NCBI GenBank assembly: GCA_020631355.1 | Contig: JAHDHL010000002.1 | Span: 131,703-195,702 of the forward strand | Direction: 5' to 3' | DNA length: 64,000 bases | From: Saprospiraceae bacterium | Lineage (GTDB): Bacteria; Bacteroidota; Bacteroidia; Chitinophagales; Saprospiraceae | Shown here: positions 8,133-16,361 of the stretch, one piece after another | How positions within the stretch are numbered: the first letter of the stretch is position 1 | How the letters are laid out: every line of letters starts with the position of its first letter | Program-made: the position numbers and the translations under genes | Notes under the pieces: generated by a model | The model's input: only the letters and a program-made list of their open reading frames with translations | What the model was told of the DNA's origin: nothing | Database searches by the model: none

Positions 8133-9830
8133 TCATTTACTCGCTTCTATTACATCATCTGCCAGCTCACTTGACAACTTCACCAAATCCAAGAATTCCC
8201 TACGATATCCGAATGCATCATCACCCATTGCATTCCTCGCCAAACCATGAACGGTTTCATAATTCGCATTCCCCTTGAATTCTGAATTCCTCAATAATAA
8301 CCCCCAGGCGGCGACAGCAGCAGAGAATCTGAAGTTTTCCGAAGCCTTTTCGATTGGTGTATTGGCATTCTCGATGGTTTGCTCCAATAGGATACTGGTT
8401 TGTCCGTCCGGTTTCTTGTATCTGAATTTCACATAGGCCAATTCATCACCCACCGATTTACTCAATCGCTCTTGGTATCTGAGGTTCCTCCCTTTGGATT
8501 CCATCATCCCCTTGGGTACAATCTCATACAAAGCGGTGACGGAGTGGCCAGCCCCCAATTCTCCTGCATCCTTGGTATCATCGTCAAAATCCTGATGGTT
8601 CAGCATTCGGTTCTCATAACCAACCAATCTATACGACTCCACATATTCAGGGTTGAACTCAATCTGTACCTTGACATCCTTGGCAATGGTGAGGAATGTT
8701 CCACCCATTTCATTCACCAGCATTTTCTTGGCCTCATTCAGATTGTCTATGTAACCATAATTTCCATTCCCCTTGTTGGATAGGGTTTCCATCTTGGCAT
8801 CCTGATAATTTCCCGTACCGAAACCGAGTACGGTCAGGAATACCCCCTCCTTGCGCTTATCCTCAATCAATTCCTCCAATCCAGATTCGCTGGATACACC
8901 TACATTGAAGTCACCATCCGTACACAAGATGACACGATTGTTCCCATTCTTCTTGAAATTCTCCTTGGCTACCTTATAAGCCAATTGGATACCAGCTCCT
9001 CCGGCGGTGGAACCTCCGGCGCTCAGTTCGTCTATGGCTGCCATGATTCGTCCCTTATCTGATGCTGATGTGGATGGCAATACCAATCCTGCAGCACCCG
9101 CATATACCACGATGGCCACACGGTCCTCCTCCCTCAATTCCTCCAGTATCATTTCCATAGACTCCTTAACCAATGGAAGTTTTCCTGGACTATTCATAGA
9201 GCCTGATACGTCCAAAAGGAAAACCAAATTATTGGCAGGAGCCTGTTCGAAATCCACTTTGTAGCCTTGTAAGCCTACATGAAGTAATTGGTGGTCGGCA
9301 TTCCAGGGACACTCATTGACTTCCGTATTGATGGAAAAGGGATGTTCGCCTTGGGGTTGGGGATAGTCGTAAGTAAAGTAATTGACCATCTCCTCTATCC
9401 TTACGGCATTGGGATTGGGCATGGTGCCATAATTCAGCATCCGTCTGACATTACTGTAGGATGCATTATCCACATCAATGGAAAAGGTGGACAAGGGTTC
9501 ATCCTTGGGATTCATGAATGCATTTTCCACTATTTTACTGTAATCCTCTTGGGAGAAGTCAACATCCTTATCCACACCTAAACCAATATCATCAAAGGCG
9601 ATATCTATCTCCTCCTCTACTGACTCCTCGAGAGCAGGTGGTGGCGGCGGAGGGGGAGGAAGTAATTTCTGAGGTGCTTCCGCAACTTCACCATCCTTGG
9701 GCATAGCAGTAGGTTTTTCATTGGGGTGGGATTTCATTCTGGAAACTGGTTCGTATTCCGTTGTTTTCTGCTGGCACGAAGCCAAAAAGACACCTATGAG
9801 CAATAGGAATCCTATTATTCTTCTGTTCAT
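8133..9830 (-). CDS. von Willebrand factor type A domain lipoprotein (YfbK-like)
   Basis: Lipoprotein signal with lipobox FLASC (Cys19). A Pro-rich linker includes a run of Pro residues (PPPPPPPPALEE, about residues 57-68). A vWA-associated N-terminal domain follows (EPLSTFSIDVDNASYSNVRR, VRIEEMVNYFTYDYPQP). The vWA domain has an intact MIDAS motif, LLDVSGSMNSPGKL, plus CTDGDFNVGV. The C-terminal part (SVTALYEIVPKG to ELADDVIEA) matches the DUF3520-type tail found in YfbK proteins. It is likely a metal-dependent protein-binding factor at the outer or inner membrane; partners are unknown. No MoxR or BatA genes sit next to it, so this is not a Bat operon. Confidence 0.88.
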   Translation of the reverse strand: MNRRIIGFLLLIGVFLASCQQKTTEYEPVSRMKSHPNEKPTAMPKDGEVAEAPQKLLPPPPPPPPALEESVEEEIDIAFDDIGLGVDKDVDFSQEDYSKIVENAFMNPKDEPLSTFSIDVDNASYSNVRRMLNYGTMPNPNAVRIEEMVNYFTYDYPQPQGEHPFSINTEVNECPWNADHQLLHVGLQGYKVDFEQAPANNLVFLLDVSGSMNSPGKLPLVKESMEMILEELREEDRVAIVVYAGAAGLVLPSTSASDKGRIMAAIDELSAGGSTAGGAGIQLAYKVAKENFKKNGNNRVILCTDGDFNVGVSSESGLEELIEDKRKEGVFLTVLGFGTGNYQDAKMETLSNKGNGNYGYIDNLNEAKKMLVNEMGGTFLTIAKDVKVQIEFNPEYVESYRLVGYENRMLNHQDFDDDTKDAGELGAGHSVTALYEIVPKGMMESKGRNLRYQERLSKSVGDELAYVKFRYKKPDGQTSILLEQTIENANTPIEKASENFRFSAAVAAWGLLLRNSEFKGNANYETVHGLARNAMGDDAFGYRREFLDLVKLSSELADDVIEASK

Positions 9831-10028
9831 GGTAGAATAAGTTTAAAGAGGAAAGGAAATCCCCTGTATTTGTTAATATCTGATAGTGAGTACTCTATAT
9901 GGATAGATGCCTATATCACCAAAAGGGTTGTGAGAGGGTCCAAAACCATTCACAATAAAATCCTATCCTTTCACAACCCAAACTTCCCCATTCGTACAAA
10001 TCCCCCTGGAGTAAGCTGGTTTCGCAGC

Positions 10029-10036
10029 TAATTTTG
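10029..10036 (+). promoter_or_regulatory. Putative -7 promoter box for the thioredoxin gene
   Basis: TAATTTTG matches TAnnTTTG and lies 57 bases before the ATG at 10093. Its position supports 10093 as the original start of the gene. Confidence 0.45.
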
Positions 10037-10092
10037 CCCTCACAAAACATTAATCAACCAACTTATCAAGTACTTTTCACAATTCACTTATC

Positions 10093-10537
10093 ATGAAAAA
10101 CTTCATTACCATATCCATTATCATCCTTATTTCCTCCTTAGTACAACAACACCTTGGCTAATGATGACAAAGGGCTCCTTATCCAATTCATGAAATCAGC
10201 TTCTTTCCAGACTATCCAAGAGGAAGCCAAGGAACAGGGCAAACCCATTTTCATCAAATTCCATGCAAAATGGTGTGCCCCTTGTAGGATGATGACTAAG
10301 AATACGCTGAACAATTCAGAAGTGGCGGATTATATGAATGAGCATTTCATCAATTACGAAGTAGATATTGACCAATCCAACGGCTCCCTCCTTTCCTTGG
10401 TGTATGAAGTGGAAACCCTACCTACTATCGTATTCGTGAATCCTGATGGGGAAGTACTGGTCAAGTATAGTAAAACTGTCAATGCGGAAGAATTCCTGAT
10501 GATGGCTGCCGAAGCGAAATCGAAATTCGAAAAATAG
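10093..10537 (+). pseudogene. Exported thioredoxin-fold protein with a frameshift in its leader
   Basis: The ATG at 10093 opens MKNFITISIIILISSLVQQ, a good signal peptide, but its frame stops at TAA 10159. The thioredoxin domain is in the next frame (phase +1), from about 10154 to 10537. Skipping one base near 10150 would join them as SLVQQTLANDDKG, with a fitting cleavage site. The domain itself looks intact: PIFIKFHAKWCAPCRMMTKN with the CxxC redox pair, and cis-Pro as VETLPTIVF. Without the leader, translation could begin at TTG 10154 or ATG 10190 and give a cytoplasmic protein. A sequencing error is equally possible. Role: a thiol-disulfide reductase, probably periplasmic in the ancestral form. 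Confidence 0.65.
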
Positions 10538-10568
10538 GAATGTATCCCAGGAAATAAAGAACTTGGAC

Positions 10569-10606
10569 AACAAGGCCCGAACTGAACAGTGAGGGCTTTT
10601 GTTATT
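10569..10606 (+). terminator. Probable terminator after the thioredoxin gene
   Basis: Stem GGCCC / GGGCT with G-T and A-T extension and a 14-base loop, followed by TTTTGTTATTTT, 30 bases past the stop codon. Moderate stability. Confidence 0.5.
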
Positions 10607-10638
10607 TTAGGGCAGACATCATCAAGCAACCAAAATCC

Positions 10639-11076
10639 ATGTTCATGCATCTAGGAGTTGGGATTATCATTATCAATGAAAATAGGGATTCGTGTTTCGT
10701 ACAAATCAAGGACGAACATTATCCTGTGGAAAAATACAGGAATGGACTCTCATTTTTTGGTGGTAAAATCGAAGTGGGTGAAAGTCCTTTGGAGGGGCTA
10801 TTAAGAGAATTGGAAGAAGAAATAGATATAAAGGATTTGATTCCGGTATTATCCATCCGATTCATACAAAAATTTGAAATAGGACAAAATCCGAAATTCG
10901 AATTTCACTTTTTCGAGGGTATTTTATCTCAAGAAGAATTTAATATCCTTACGGAAAGAAAAGTTTTTGAGGGAACAGGAAAATCATTTCCTATTTCATC
11001 CATCACAAATCTAAATTGGATATGGGGTTTGGAAAAAGTCATTTCGGAATATTCGGAAAATCGAATTACATACTGA
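10639..11076 (+). CDS. Nudix hydrolase
   Basis: Hydrolase of a nucleoside-diphosphate-linked substrate. The Nudix box is complete: GGKIEVGESPLEGLLRELEE fits GX5EX7REUXEEXGU, apart from the usual variation at its end (EEIDI). Length 145 residues, normal for a single-domain Nudix protein. A second ATG at 10645 (MHLGVGIIII) is an equally good start. The last 55 bases overlap the start of the next gene in another frame, so the two are probably co-transcribed. The substrate cannot be told from sequence. Confidence 0.85.
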   Translation: MFMHLGVGIIIINENRDSCFVQIKDEHYPVEKYRNGLSFFGGKIEVGESPLEGLLRELEEEIDIKDLIPVLSIRFIQKFEIGQNPKFEFHFFEGILSQEEFNILTERKVFEGTGKSFPISSITNLNWIWGLEKVISEYSENRITY

Positions 11077-11930
11077 TTCTTTTATTCCTGATTTCATCCA
11101 CTCATTTGGCCCAAGCCCAGGGTGCTTGGATTCAAATCACTACTGCTTTTGAAAATCCGAATATTTCCAATAATCGGATTGGAGGTGTCGCTACAGTAGG
11201 TGACATTCCTTGCAGCATTCGTTCCGGAAAAATAATCCAACAGGTTTATCCCGGGCAATACGACATCCCGATTGTCCTCAGTATTTCTTCTGATACCATT
11301 CATCGAATCGACACCTTATTCCGACAAATCCATATCGAACATATGGACACGACAAACCTGCATATCATCCTGTCGGATTCTCTGGTCCAATCTACGGATT
11401 CCTTAAAATATGTAAAAGAAAAAGGATTGTATTATCCTATGGGAAAAGGGCTGAATGCACATGATGAAAAAGGTAGGAAACAAGGACTTTGGAGGCATTT
11501 TGACCATTATATCGGCAATTGCCTCAATTATACGACCTATGGTTACGATTTTTTCAAGGATGATACCCTTATACTCAAGGTCTTCATTGATTTGGATGCC
11601 AATGCATGTTATGAGAGTATGCATTCCTTTTCCGCAACAATCTATGACCCCGTAACGGGTCAGCCTAAGCTATCCTTGAGGAGCAGCTATTCCAGTAAAT
11701 TAGGAAAACCTCCCGGTCATGACCAATATCTATGGGATACTGTCATGAGCCATAATCAGTATTTCTTCTTTGGAAACGAGGGTGACAATTCCTTTATTGG
11801 GATATTCATAATGGAAAATTTATTCTCGAATAAGAGCGATAAGGTATTTTATTTCAACAATAAAATACTACCTGGATCCTATGAAAAATATTCCGAGGGA
11901 AAACCCATAAAAAAATATAATCGAAAATGA
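11022..11930 (+). CDS. Exported protein of unknown function
   Basis: Start taken at ATG 11022, inside the Nudix gene; TTG 11016 is the alternative. The N-terminus MGFGKSHFGIFGKSNYILIL followed by LFLISSTHLAQAQG is a signal peptide with a longer than usual n-region. The mature part of about 270 residues has an N-terminal segment resembling a carboxypeptidase-regulatory-like beta domain (GVATVGDIPCSI, GQYDIPIVLSI) and one MORN-like word (DEKGRKQGLWRHF). I do not recognise the family. Its stop is two bases from the stop of the convergent lipoprotein gene, with no terminator between them. Confidence 0.65.
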   Translation: MGFGKSHFGIFGKSNYILILLFLISSTHLAQAQGAWIQITTAFENPNISNNRIGGVATVGDIPCSIRSGKIIQQVYPGQYDIPIVLSISSDTIHRIDTLFRQIHIEHMDTTNLHIILSDSLVQSTDSLKYVKEKGLYYPMGKGLNAHDEKGRKQGLWRHFDHYIGNCLNYTTYGYDFFKDDTLILKVFIDLDANACYESMHSFSATIYDPVTGQPKLSLRSSYSSKLGKPPGHDQYLWDTVMSHNQYFFFGNEGDNSFIGIFIMENLFSNKSDKVFYFNNKILPGSYEKYSEGKPIKKYNRK

Positions 11931-11931
11931 T

Positions 11932-12438
11932 TTATGGTAAATACTTGTATTTATAAATCAACACGGGATAACGTGAGCCTTCCATATCCAGTGTAATGGA
12001 TTTACCAATTTCAGGGGTCACATCCATTTTCATTTCTTTTGCCTTGGATAGTTCCAAGAGCCCCTGTACTTGGTTATTATTTAATTTCGAAATAATATCC
12101 TCCACATCGAATGATTCCTTTTCGACTTCCACTACATAAAAAACGGAAAATGAAACCAATTCATCATTGGCATTAAAAACATAAAAGGAGGATGGATTAA
12201 ACCTTACTCCTTCGACAATAAATGATGGTTCCTCTAATGTGAAATATTCCTTGAATCCCTCTCCTCTTTTCTTAGAAACGTGATCCGGTGCACTCTTTAA
12301 CCCAGGAATCCTACCATTTATGGATTCGTAATTTTCCTGAAGCTGGACGCCCTTGTACCCGACGGACAAGCTATTGGTGGGTTCAGAACCACAAGAAAGA
12401 ACCAATACCATTATGAGTATATAAAATAATTTTTTCAT
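11932..12438 (-). CDS. Small lipoprotein of unknown function
   Basis: 168 residues with a lipoprotein signal, LIMVLVLSCGSEP (Cys16). The mature part contains YESINGRIPGLKSAPDHVSK and FNPSSFYVFNANDELVSFSV, without a known motif. Its ATG overlaps the stop of uridine kinase by one base (TAATG on the minus strand), so translation is probably coupled and the two form an operon. Envelope location is expected. Confidence 0.7.
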   Translation of the reverse strand: MKKLFYILIMVLVLSCGSEPTNSLSVGYKGVQLQENYESINGRIPGLKSAPDHVSKKRGEGFKEYFTLEEPSFIVEGVRFNPSSFYVFNANDELVSFSVFYVVEVEKESFDVEDIISKLNNNQVQGLLELSKAKEMKMDVTPEIGKSITLDMEGSRYPVLIYKYKYLP

Positions 12439-13067
12439 TATTTCTTTTTCGATAAATAATGATTCATAAAACCAGAAACGACAAGCAGTCCCTTTTCAAA
12501 ATCATCATTATTATTCACAATAATATCCGAGCAGGATTTATACGGTAGGATATAGCGTTCAAAAGTCGGCATCACATGGTGTTCGTATCTATACAATACA
12601 TCATCCAATGGGTAATTGCGTTCTACCCTATCCCTTTTTATTCTTCGGATAACCTTGAGATTATCCTTGGCATCCAAGAAAATCCTCAAGTCAAACAAAT
12701 CAAAAATCTCCTGATAATGAAACACGAACAGCCCCTCTACGATAATGATAGGGCAAGGACGGAAAGTAAGCATCTTAGCATCCTTTGTTTCGTTGTTGAA
12801 GGTATATTCTTCCCGTTCAACCGTCTTTCCGGAACGAAGCAGCTTCAGGTCCCTGAATAATTCTTCCCTGTATATGGATGTCGGTAAGTCAAAATTCTTG
12901 ACTCCCTTTTCATCACTCTGCTGTTCTCCCCTTGGCTTATAATAATCATCCTGGGATACAACACACAATTCCTCCTCCGAAAAGGTTGTTTTCAGTTGGT
13001 GGATAAAGGTCGTCTTTCCAGAACCACTACCTCCTGTTATTCCAATGATGAATGGCTGTTCTTTCAT
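12438..13067 (-). CDS. udk: Uridine kinase
   Basis: Phosphorylates uridine or cytidine in pyrimidine salvage. Start placed at ATG 13067 (MKEQPFIIGITGGSGSGKTT); a GTG three codons upstream is possible. The Walker A motif is GGSGSGKT, and CVVSQDDYYKP, the DLPTSI segment and PIIIVEGLFVFHY follow as in the Udk family. At 209 residues it has the usual length. The next gene in the operon is a lipoprotein, an unusual partner. Dihydroorotase, also of pyrimidine metabolism, is encoded divergently nearby. Confidence 0.92.
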   Translation of the reverse strand: MKEQPFIIGITGGSGSGKTTFIHQLKTTFSEEELCVVSQDDYYKPRGEQQSDEKGVKNFDLPTSIYREELFRDLKLLRSGKTVEREEYTFNNETKDAKMLTFRPCPIIIVEGLFVFHYQEIFDLFDLRIFLDAKDNLKVIRRIKRDRVERNYPLDDVLYRYEHHVMPTFERYILPYKSCSDIIVNNNDDFEKGLLVVSGFMNHYLSKKK

Positions 13068-13138
13068 GATGGTCACAAAGGTAGGGAATTATGAAAGATA
13101 TGCACATATTTCCCAACAAGCTAGACTATAAATTACCC

Positions 13139-13282
13139 TCACCCAATCATTCCTCCATATAGGTACGGCTCTCCGATTTTAGGCATAATTTCGAATCCGT
13201 AGTTGGCATATCTGAGTGCTTTCTGATTATATTTGCCCAAATCGAGAAAAGGGGTTTCTGAATGAGATGGATTCGCAACCCA
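13139..13282 (-). pseudogene. Probable remnant of a GNAT acetyltransferase C-terminus
   Basis: On the minus strand an open stretch without a start codon encodes KYNQKALRYANYGFEIM, then PKIGEPYLYGGMIG and a stop. This resembles the last strand-helix-strand of GNAT N-acetyltransferases (the A-x-x-Y-x-x-x-G-F-E pattern). The frame is closed upstream by a stop at about 13283 and no ATG is available, so I read it as a decayed gene end left between udk and dihydroorotase. The promoter box of dihydroorotase lies inside it. Confidence 0.45.
13228..13235 (+). promoter_or_regulatory. Putative promoter of dihydroorotase
   Basis: TATATTTG at 13228-13235 with TTG at 13203-13205, spacing 22 bases, matches the Bacteroidota TTG-N17-23-TAnnTTTG pattern. 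It lies about 75 bases before the ATG of pyrC. Confidence 0.55.
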
Positions 13283-13309
13283 TTACCTTATCAATTTTAT
13301 ATTAAATCC

Positions 13310-14644
13310 ATGAAAAGTATCATCATCAAATCAGCTCAGATTATCAACGAGGGTAAGATTGAAGTCAAGGACGTTTGGGTCAGGAATGGTCGAATAGAAA
13401 AAATTGCGGATAGCATATCCTCAGGTGCTGATATTGAAATTGATGGGACAGGTAAATACCTCATGCCGGGTATCATTGATGACCAGGTACATTTCAGGGA
13501 ACCCGGTCTCACACACAAGTCCAACCTCTACACGGAACCCCGTTCGGCTGTAGCAGGTGGTACGACCTCATTCATGGAAATGCCCAATACTGTCCCGAAT
13601 ACACTGACACAGGAGTTATTGGAGGATAAGTATCAGATTGCAGCACAAAAGTCATTGGCAAACTACTCCTTTTTCATGGGAGCCAGTAATGATAATATCG
13701 AGGAGGTTCTGAAAACGGATAATGAAAAAGTCTGTGGTATCAAGATTTTCATGGGTTCCAGTACGGGAAACATGCTCGTGGATAATACCAAGACACTGGA
13801 TAATCTCTTTTCCAAGGTTCCGATGCTGATTGCCACACATTGCGAGGACGAGGCAACCATCAGACACAACGCTGCCATTTACAAGGAAAAATACGGAGAT
13901 GATATTCCCATCAATATGCACCCCATCATTCGTAATGTGGACGGCTGTTACATTTCTTCTTCCATGGCCGTAGAAATGGCCAAGAAACACAATACACGTT
14001 TGCATATCCTACACATTTCCACGGCCAAGGAACTGGACTTGTTCAGGAATGATATTCCGTTGACGGAAAAGCGTATCACTGCTGAGGTATGTGTGCATCA
14101 CCTTTATTTCAATGCTTCGCAATACGATAGTTTGGGTACCCAAATCAAGTGTAACCCGGCCATCAAGGATGCTTCGAACCAAGAAGCCCTGCTACCAGCA
14201 CTTTTGGATAATCGTTTGGATATCATTGCTACGGATCATGCGCCTCATACATGGGAGGAAAAGAGTCAGAATTTGTGGAAAGCCCCATCCGGGGTTCCTT
14301 TGGTACAACACTCCCTGAATGTCATGTTGGAATTCTATCATCAGGGTAAGATTTCATTGGAAAAAATCGTAGAGAAAATGTGCCATGCTCCTGCACAATG
14401 TTTCCATGTACGTGAAAGGGGCTATATCAGAGAGGGATATTGGGCTGACCTTGTATTGGTTGATTTGGATAAGGAATGGACGGTCTCCAAGGAAAGTCTA
14501 CACTACAAATGTGGTTGGTCTCCTTTCGTGGGGCATACGTTCAAGGGGTCTGTGGAAAAAACCATCGTCAGTGGGCATTTGGCTTATGATAACGGAACAT
14601 TCTTCGAGAATAAAAAAGGGGAAAGATTGTTGTTTGATGCTTGA
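13310..14644 (+). CDS. pyrC: Dihydroorotase
   Basis: Zn-dependent enzyme of de novo pyrimidine synthesis (carbamoyl-aspartate to dihydroorotate). Start at ATG 13310 (MKSIIIKSAQIINEGKIEVK); 444 residues. The amidohydrolase motifs are PGIIDDQVHFREPGLTHK near residue 53, LIATHCEDEATIRHN, RLHILHISTAKEL and IIATDHAPHTWEEK. The first metal motif is usually D-x-H-x-H; here it reads D57-D58-Q59-V60-H61, with Gln in place of the first His. From memory this variant is shared by other Bacteroidota dihydroorotases, so it is probably a clade trait rather than a loss of function. Confidence 0.9.
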   Translation: MKSIIIKSAQIINEGKIEVKDVWVRNGRIEKIADSISSGADIEIDGTGKYLMPGIIDDQVHFREPGLTHKSNLYTEPRSAVAGGTTSFMEMPNTVPNTLTQELLEDKYQIAAQKSLANYSFFMGASNDNIEEVLKTDNEKVCGIKIFMGSSTGNMLVDNTKTLDNLFSKVPMLIATHCEDEATIRHNAAIYKEKYGDDIPINMHPIIRNVDGCYISSSMAVEMAKKHNTRLHILHISTAKELDLFRNDIPLTEKRITAEVCVHHLYFNASQYDSLGTQIKCNPAIKDASNQEALLPALLDNRLDIIATDHAPHTWEEKSQNLWKAPSGVPLVQHSLNVMLEFYHQGKISLEKIVEKMCHAPAQCFHVRERGYIREGYWADLVLVDLDKEWTVSKESLHYKCGWSPFVGHTFKGSVEKTIVSGHLAYDNGTFFENKKGERLLFDA

Positions 14645-14760
14645 TAACTAGACGTTTAGATAATGAAAGATGTAGATTTCTAGGTTTTTAGATTGTATAT
14701 CAAAAAATCATGTAAGCGTTTATCATCTTTAAATCCAATTATCTCAACATTTAAATATCC
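14645..14760. repeat. Low-complexity intergenic stretch
   Basis: Repeated short words around TAGAT, TTTAG and ATTATCT after dihydroorotase, similar in style to the spacer between atpF and atpH. No frame or terminator with a clear T tract was found. Confidence 0.3.
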
Positions 14761-14857
14761 CATCCCCATTCATCTAAAACCTCCTTGGATTCATCGTGTT
14801 TTGTGGCGGAAAGAAATGGATTCCCTTAAATTGTAGGAGAATTCAATTCATATAGTC

Positions 14858-15583
14858 ATGAAAATTCTGGAAAACATTAATAAAGCGAAGAAAATCCTAA
14901 AACCTATGAGCGATTTGAGAGATGCACAAGGGAAACATTCTAATAGTGTCATTCGAAACCATGTACTTTTTTCCATGGGAGCGGGTGCATTCATCCCGAT
15001 TCCCGTATTGGATAGTGTAGGTGTGGCTGCCATACAACTGGACATGGTCCGTCAGCTTTCCAAAGTGTATAATGTGGATTTCGAGGATGCCAAATACAAG
15101 GCTATTGTTTCTTCCATTCTGGGTACATTCCTTGCCCGTGCAGGTGCCAAGAGTCTCATCAAGCTAATTCCAATCGCAGGTAGTTATATCGGTGGAGCGG
15201 CAATGGGTATCCTTGCAGGAGCGAGTACCTATACACTCGGGGAATTGTTCAAGACACACTTCGAGAGTGGCGGAACTATGCTAGACATCGACATTGACCG
15301 AATGAAGCGTCAGTTTGCTGAGAAATTCGAAAAGAACAAGGAAGTCGTACAGAAAATCAAGGAAGACCACGAGCGTGACCGTGCCAAGGGCAAGTCGGAG
15401 GGTGGTTTCTCCCAACCAGTATCCGAAGAAACGGATAACATTGAATCCAGTACGGAGCCTACCGGTACGGAAATCAGTATCGCAGATGAGCTGAAGAAGC
15501 TTTCCGAACTCAAGGAAGCAGGTATTATTTCCGAAGCGGAATTCAAAAAACTGAAGAAGAACCTGATTGATAAGTTGGGTTAG
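14858..15583 (+). CDS. DUF697-type membrane protein with C-terminal SHOCT domain
   Basis: 241 residues. Residues about 30-140 form the hydrophobic DUF697-like region (GAGAFIPIPVLDSVGVAAIQ, then IVSSILGTFLARAGA and LIKLIPIAGSYIGGAAMGIL), probably two to three membrane segments. A charged acidic linker (about 150-205) leads to a SHOCT domain, IADELKKLSELKEAGIISEA followed by EFKKLKKNLIDKL. The SHOCT module is a short oligomerisation element found on many membrane proteins. Function unknown. It is monocistronic and followed by a strong terminator. Confidence 0.8.
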   Translation: MKILENINKAKKILKPMSDLRDAQGKHSNSVIRNHVLFSMGAGAFIPIPVLDSVGVAAIQLDMVRQLSKVYNVDFEDAKYKAIVSSILGTFLARAGAKSLIKLIPIAGSYIGGAAMGILAGASTYTLGELFKTHFESGGTMLDIDIDRMKRQFAEKFEKNKEVVQKIKEDHERDRAKGKSEGGFSQPVSEETDNIESSTEPTGTEISIADELKKLSELKEAGIISEAEFKKLKKNLIDKLG

Positions 15584-15604
15584 AATCCTGTATAATTTTA
15601 TCTA

Positions 15605-15643
15605 AAAAATGCCGGGAATGTCTGATTTCCCGGCATTTTTTCT
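15605..15643 (+). terminator. Rho-independent terminator
   Basis: Perfect 14-bp stem AAAAATGCCGGGAA with its complement TTCCCGGCATTTTT, 8-base loop, and a T-rich tail, 20 bases past the stop of the DUF697 gene. Confidence 0.9.
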
Positions 15644-15697
15644 TTGGATTTGTAGCATTTCCATTCTATTACAAATCCTCACATAATACCAAGAACC

Positions 15698-16267
15698 ATG
15701 ATAAACCATACCTCTAAGAATCAGGCTTTGATGGATGATGAGTTCCATACTCACCACATCAAACTGAATGCTTCGAAAAGCTGGCAGAAATACGCCCTTG
15801 TCCTACTACCGATATCATTTCTGATTCTGACATGTTGGCTTATCTGGCATTTTCATTCAAACATGGCATTTTCCATTTTGATTGGAATATCCGCAACTTA
15901 CCTGACACTGATGCATGCTACCATAGCATTGTATAATTGTATGGGTGAGGAACTCATCGAGATAGGAAACCAAGAATTAAGGATTACCCGTCAGGTAGTG
16001 GGTATTCAGTATACCCAGAAATACAAAATCGATCAGATAGGAAAAATAACCTACAGTTCCGTGAAATGGTATGATAGGAATATCGGAACCAATTGGTCGC
16101 ATTATAGTATCCACAAGAACCTGAATTACTTTGTTAATCATAAACTGACATTCAAGTACCAATCCAAGGAAATCAAATTCGGAGTGGACCTCAATAAAGA
16201 AGACGCCATGAAAATCATAAAGGAAATGAATGATGATTTGGATTCGAAAAGGAAGAAGACATCATAG
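15698..16267 (+). CDS. Membrane protein of unknown function
   Basis: 189 residues with two adjacent membrane helices (about 35-55, YALVLLPISFLILTCWLIWH, and 58-82, MAFSILIGISATYLTLMHA). A soluble C-terminal part contains LIEIGNQELRITRQVVGIQY and NYFVNHKLTFKYQSKEIKFG, which resembles the beta-rich PH-like domain of other small membrane proteins. I do not recognise a named family. Ends before a bidirectional terminator shared with the RDD gene. Confidence 0.6.
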   Translation: MINHTSKNQALMDDEFHTHHIKLNASKSWQKYALVLLPISFLILTCWLIWHFHSNMAFSILIGISATYLTLMHATIALYNCMGEELIEIGNQELRITRQVVGIQYTQKYKIDQIGKITYSSVKWYDRNIGTNWSHYSIHKNLNYFVNHKLTFKYQSKEIKFGVDLNKEDAMKIIKEMNDDLDSKRKKTS

Positions 16268-16285
16268 TATCATATTCAATCCCAT

Positions 16286-16339
16286 ACAAGGGCCTGATTC
16301 AAGATGCTTGCATTACAATATCTTAAATCAGGCCCTTGT
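16286..16339. terminator. Bidirectional terminator between convergent genes
   Basis: 14-bp perfect arms ACAAGGGCCTGATT and AATCAGGCCCTTGT, extended by AAGAT/ATCTT inside, in the gap between two stop codons. Confidence 0.8.
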
Positions 16340-16361
16340 TGTTCTCCCTATTTCTTTCTGA

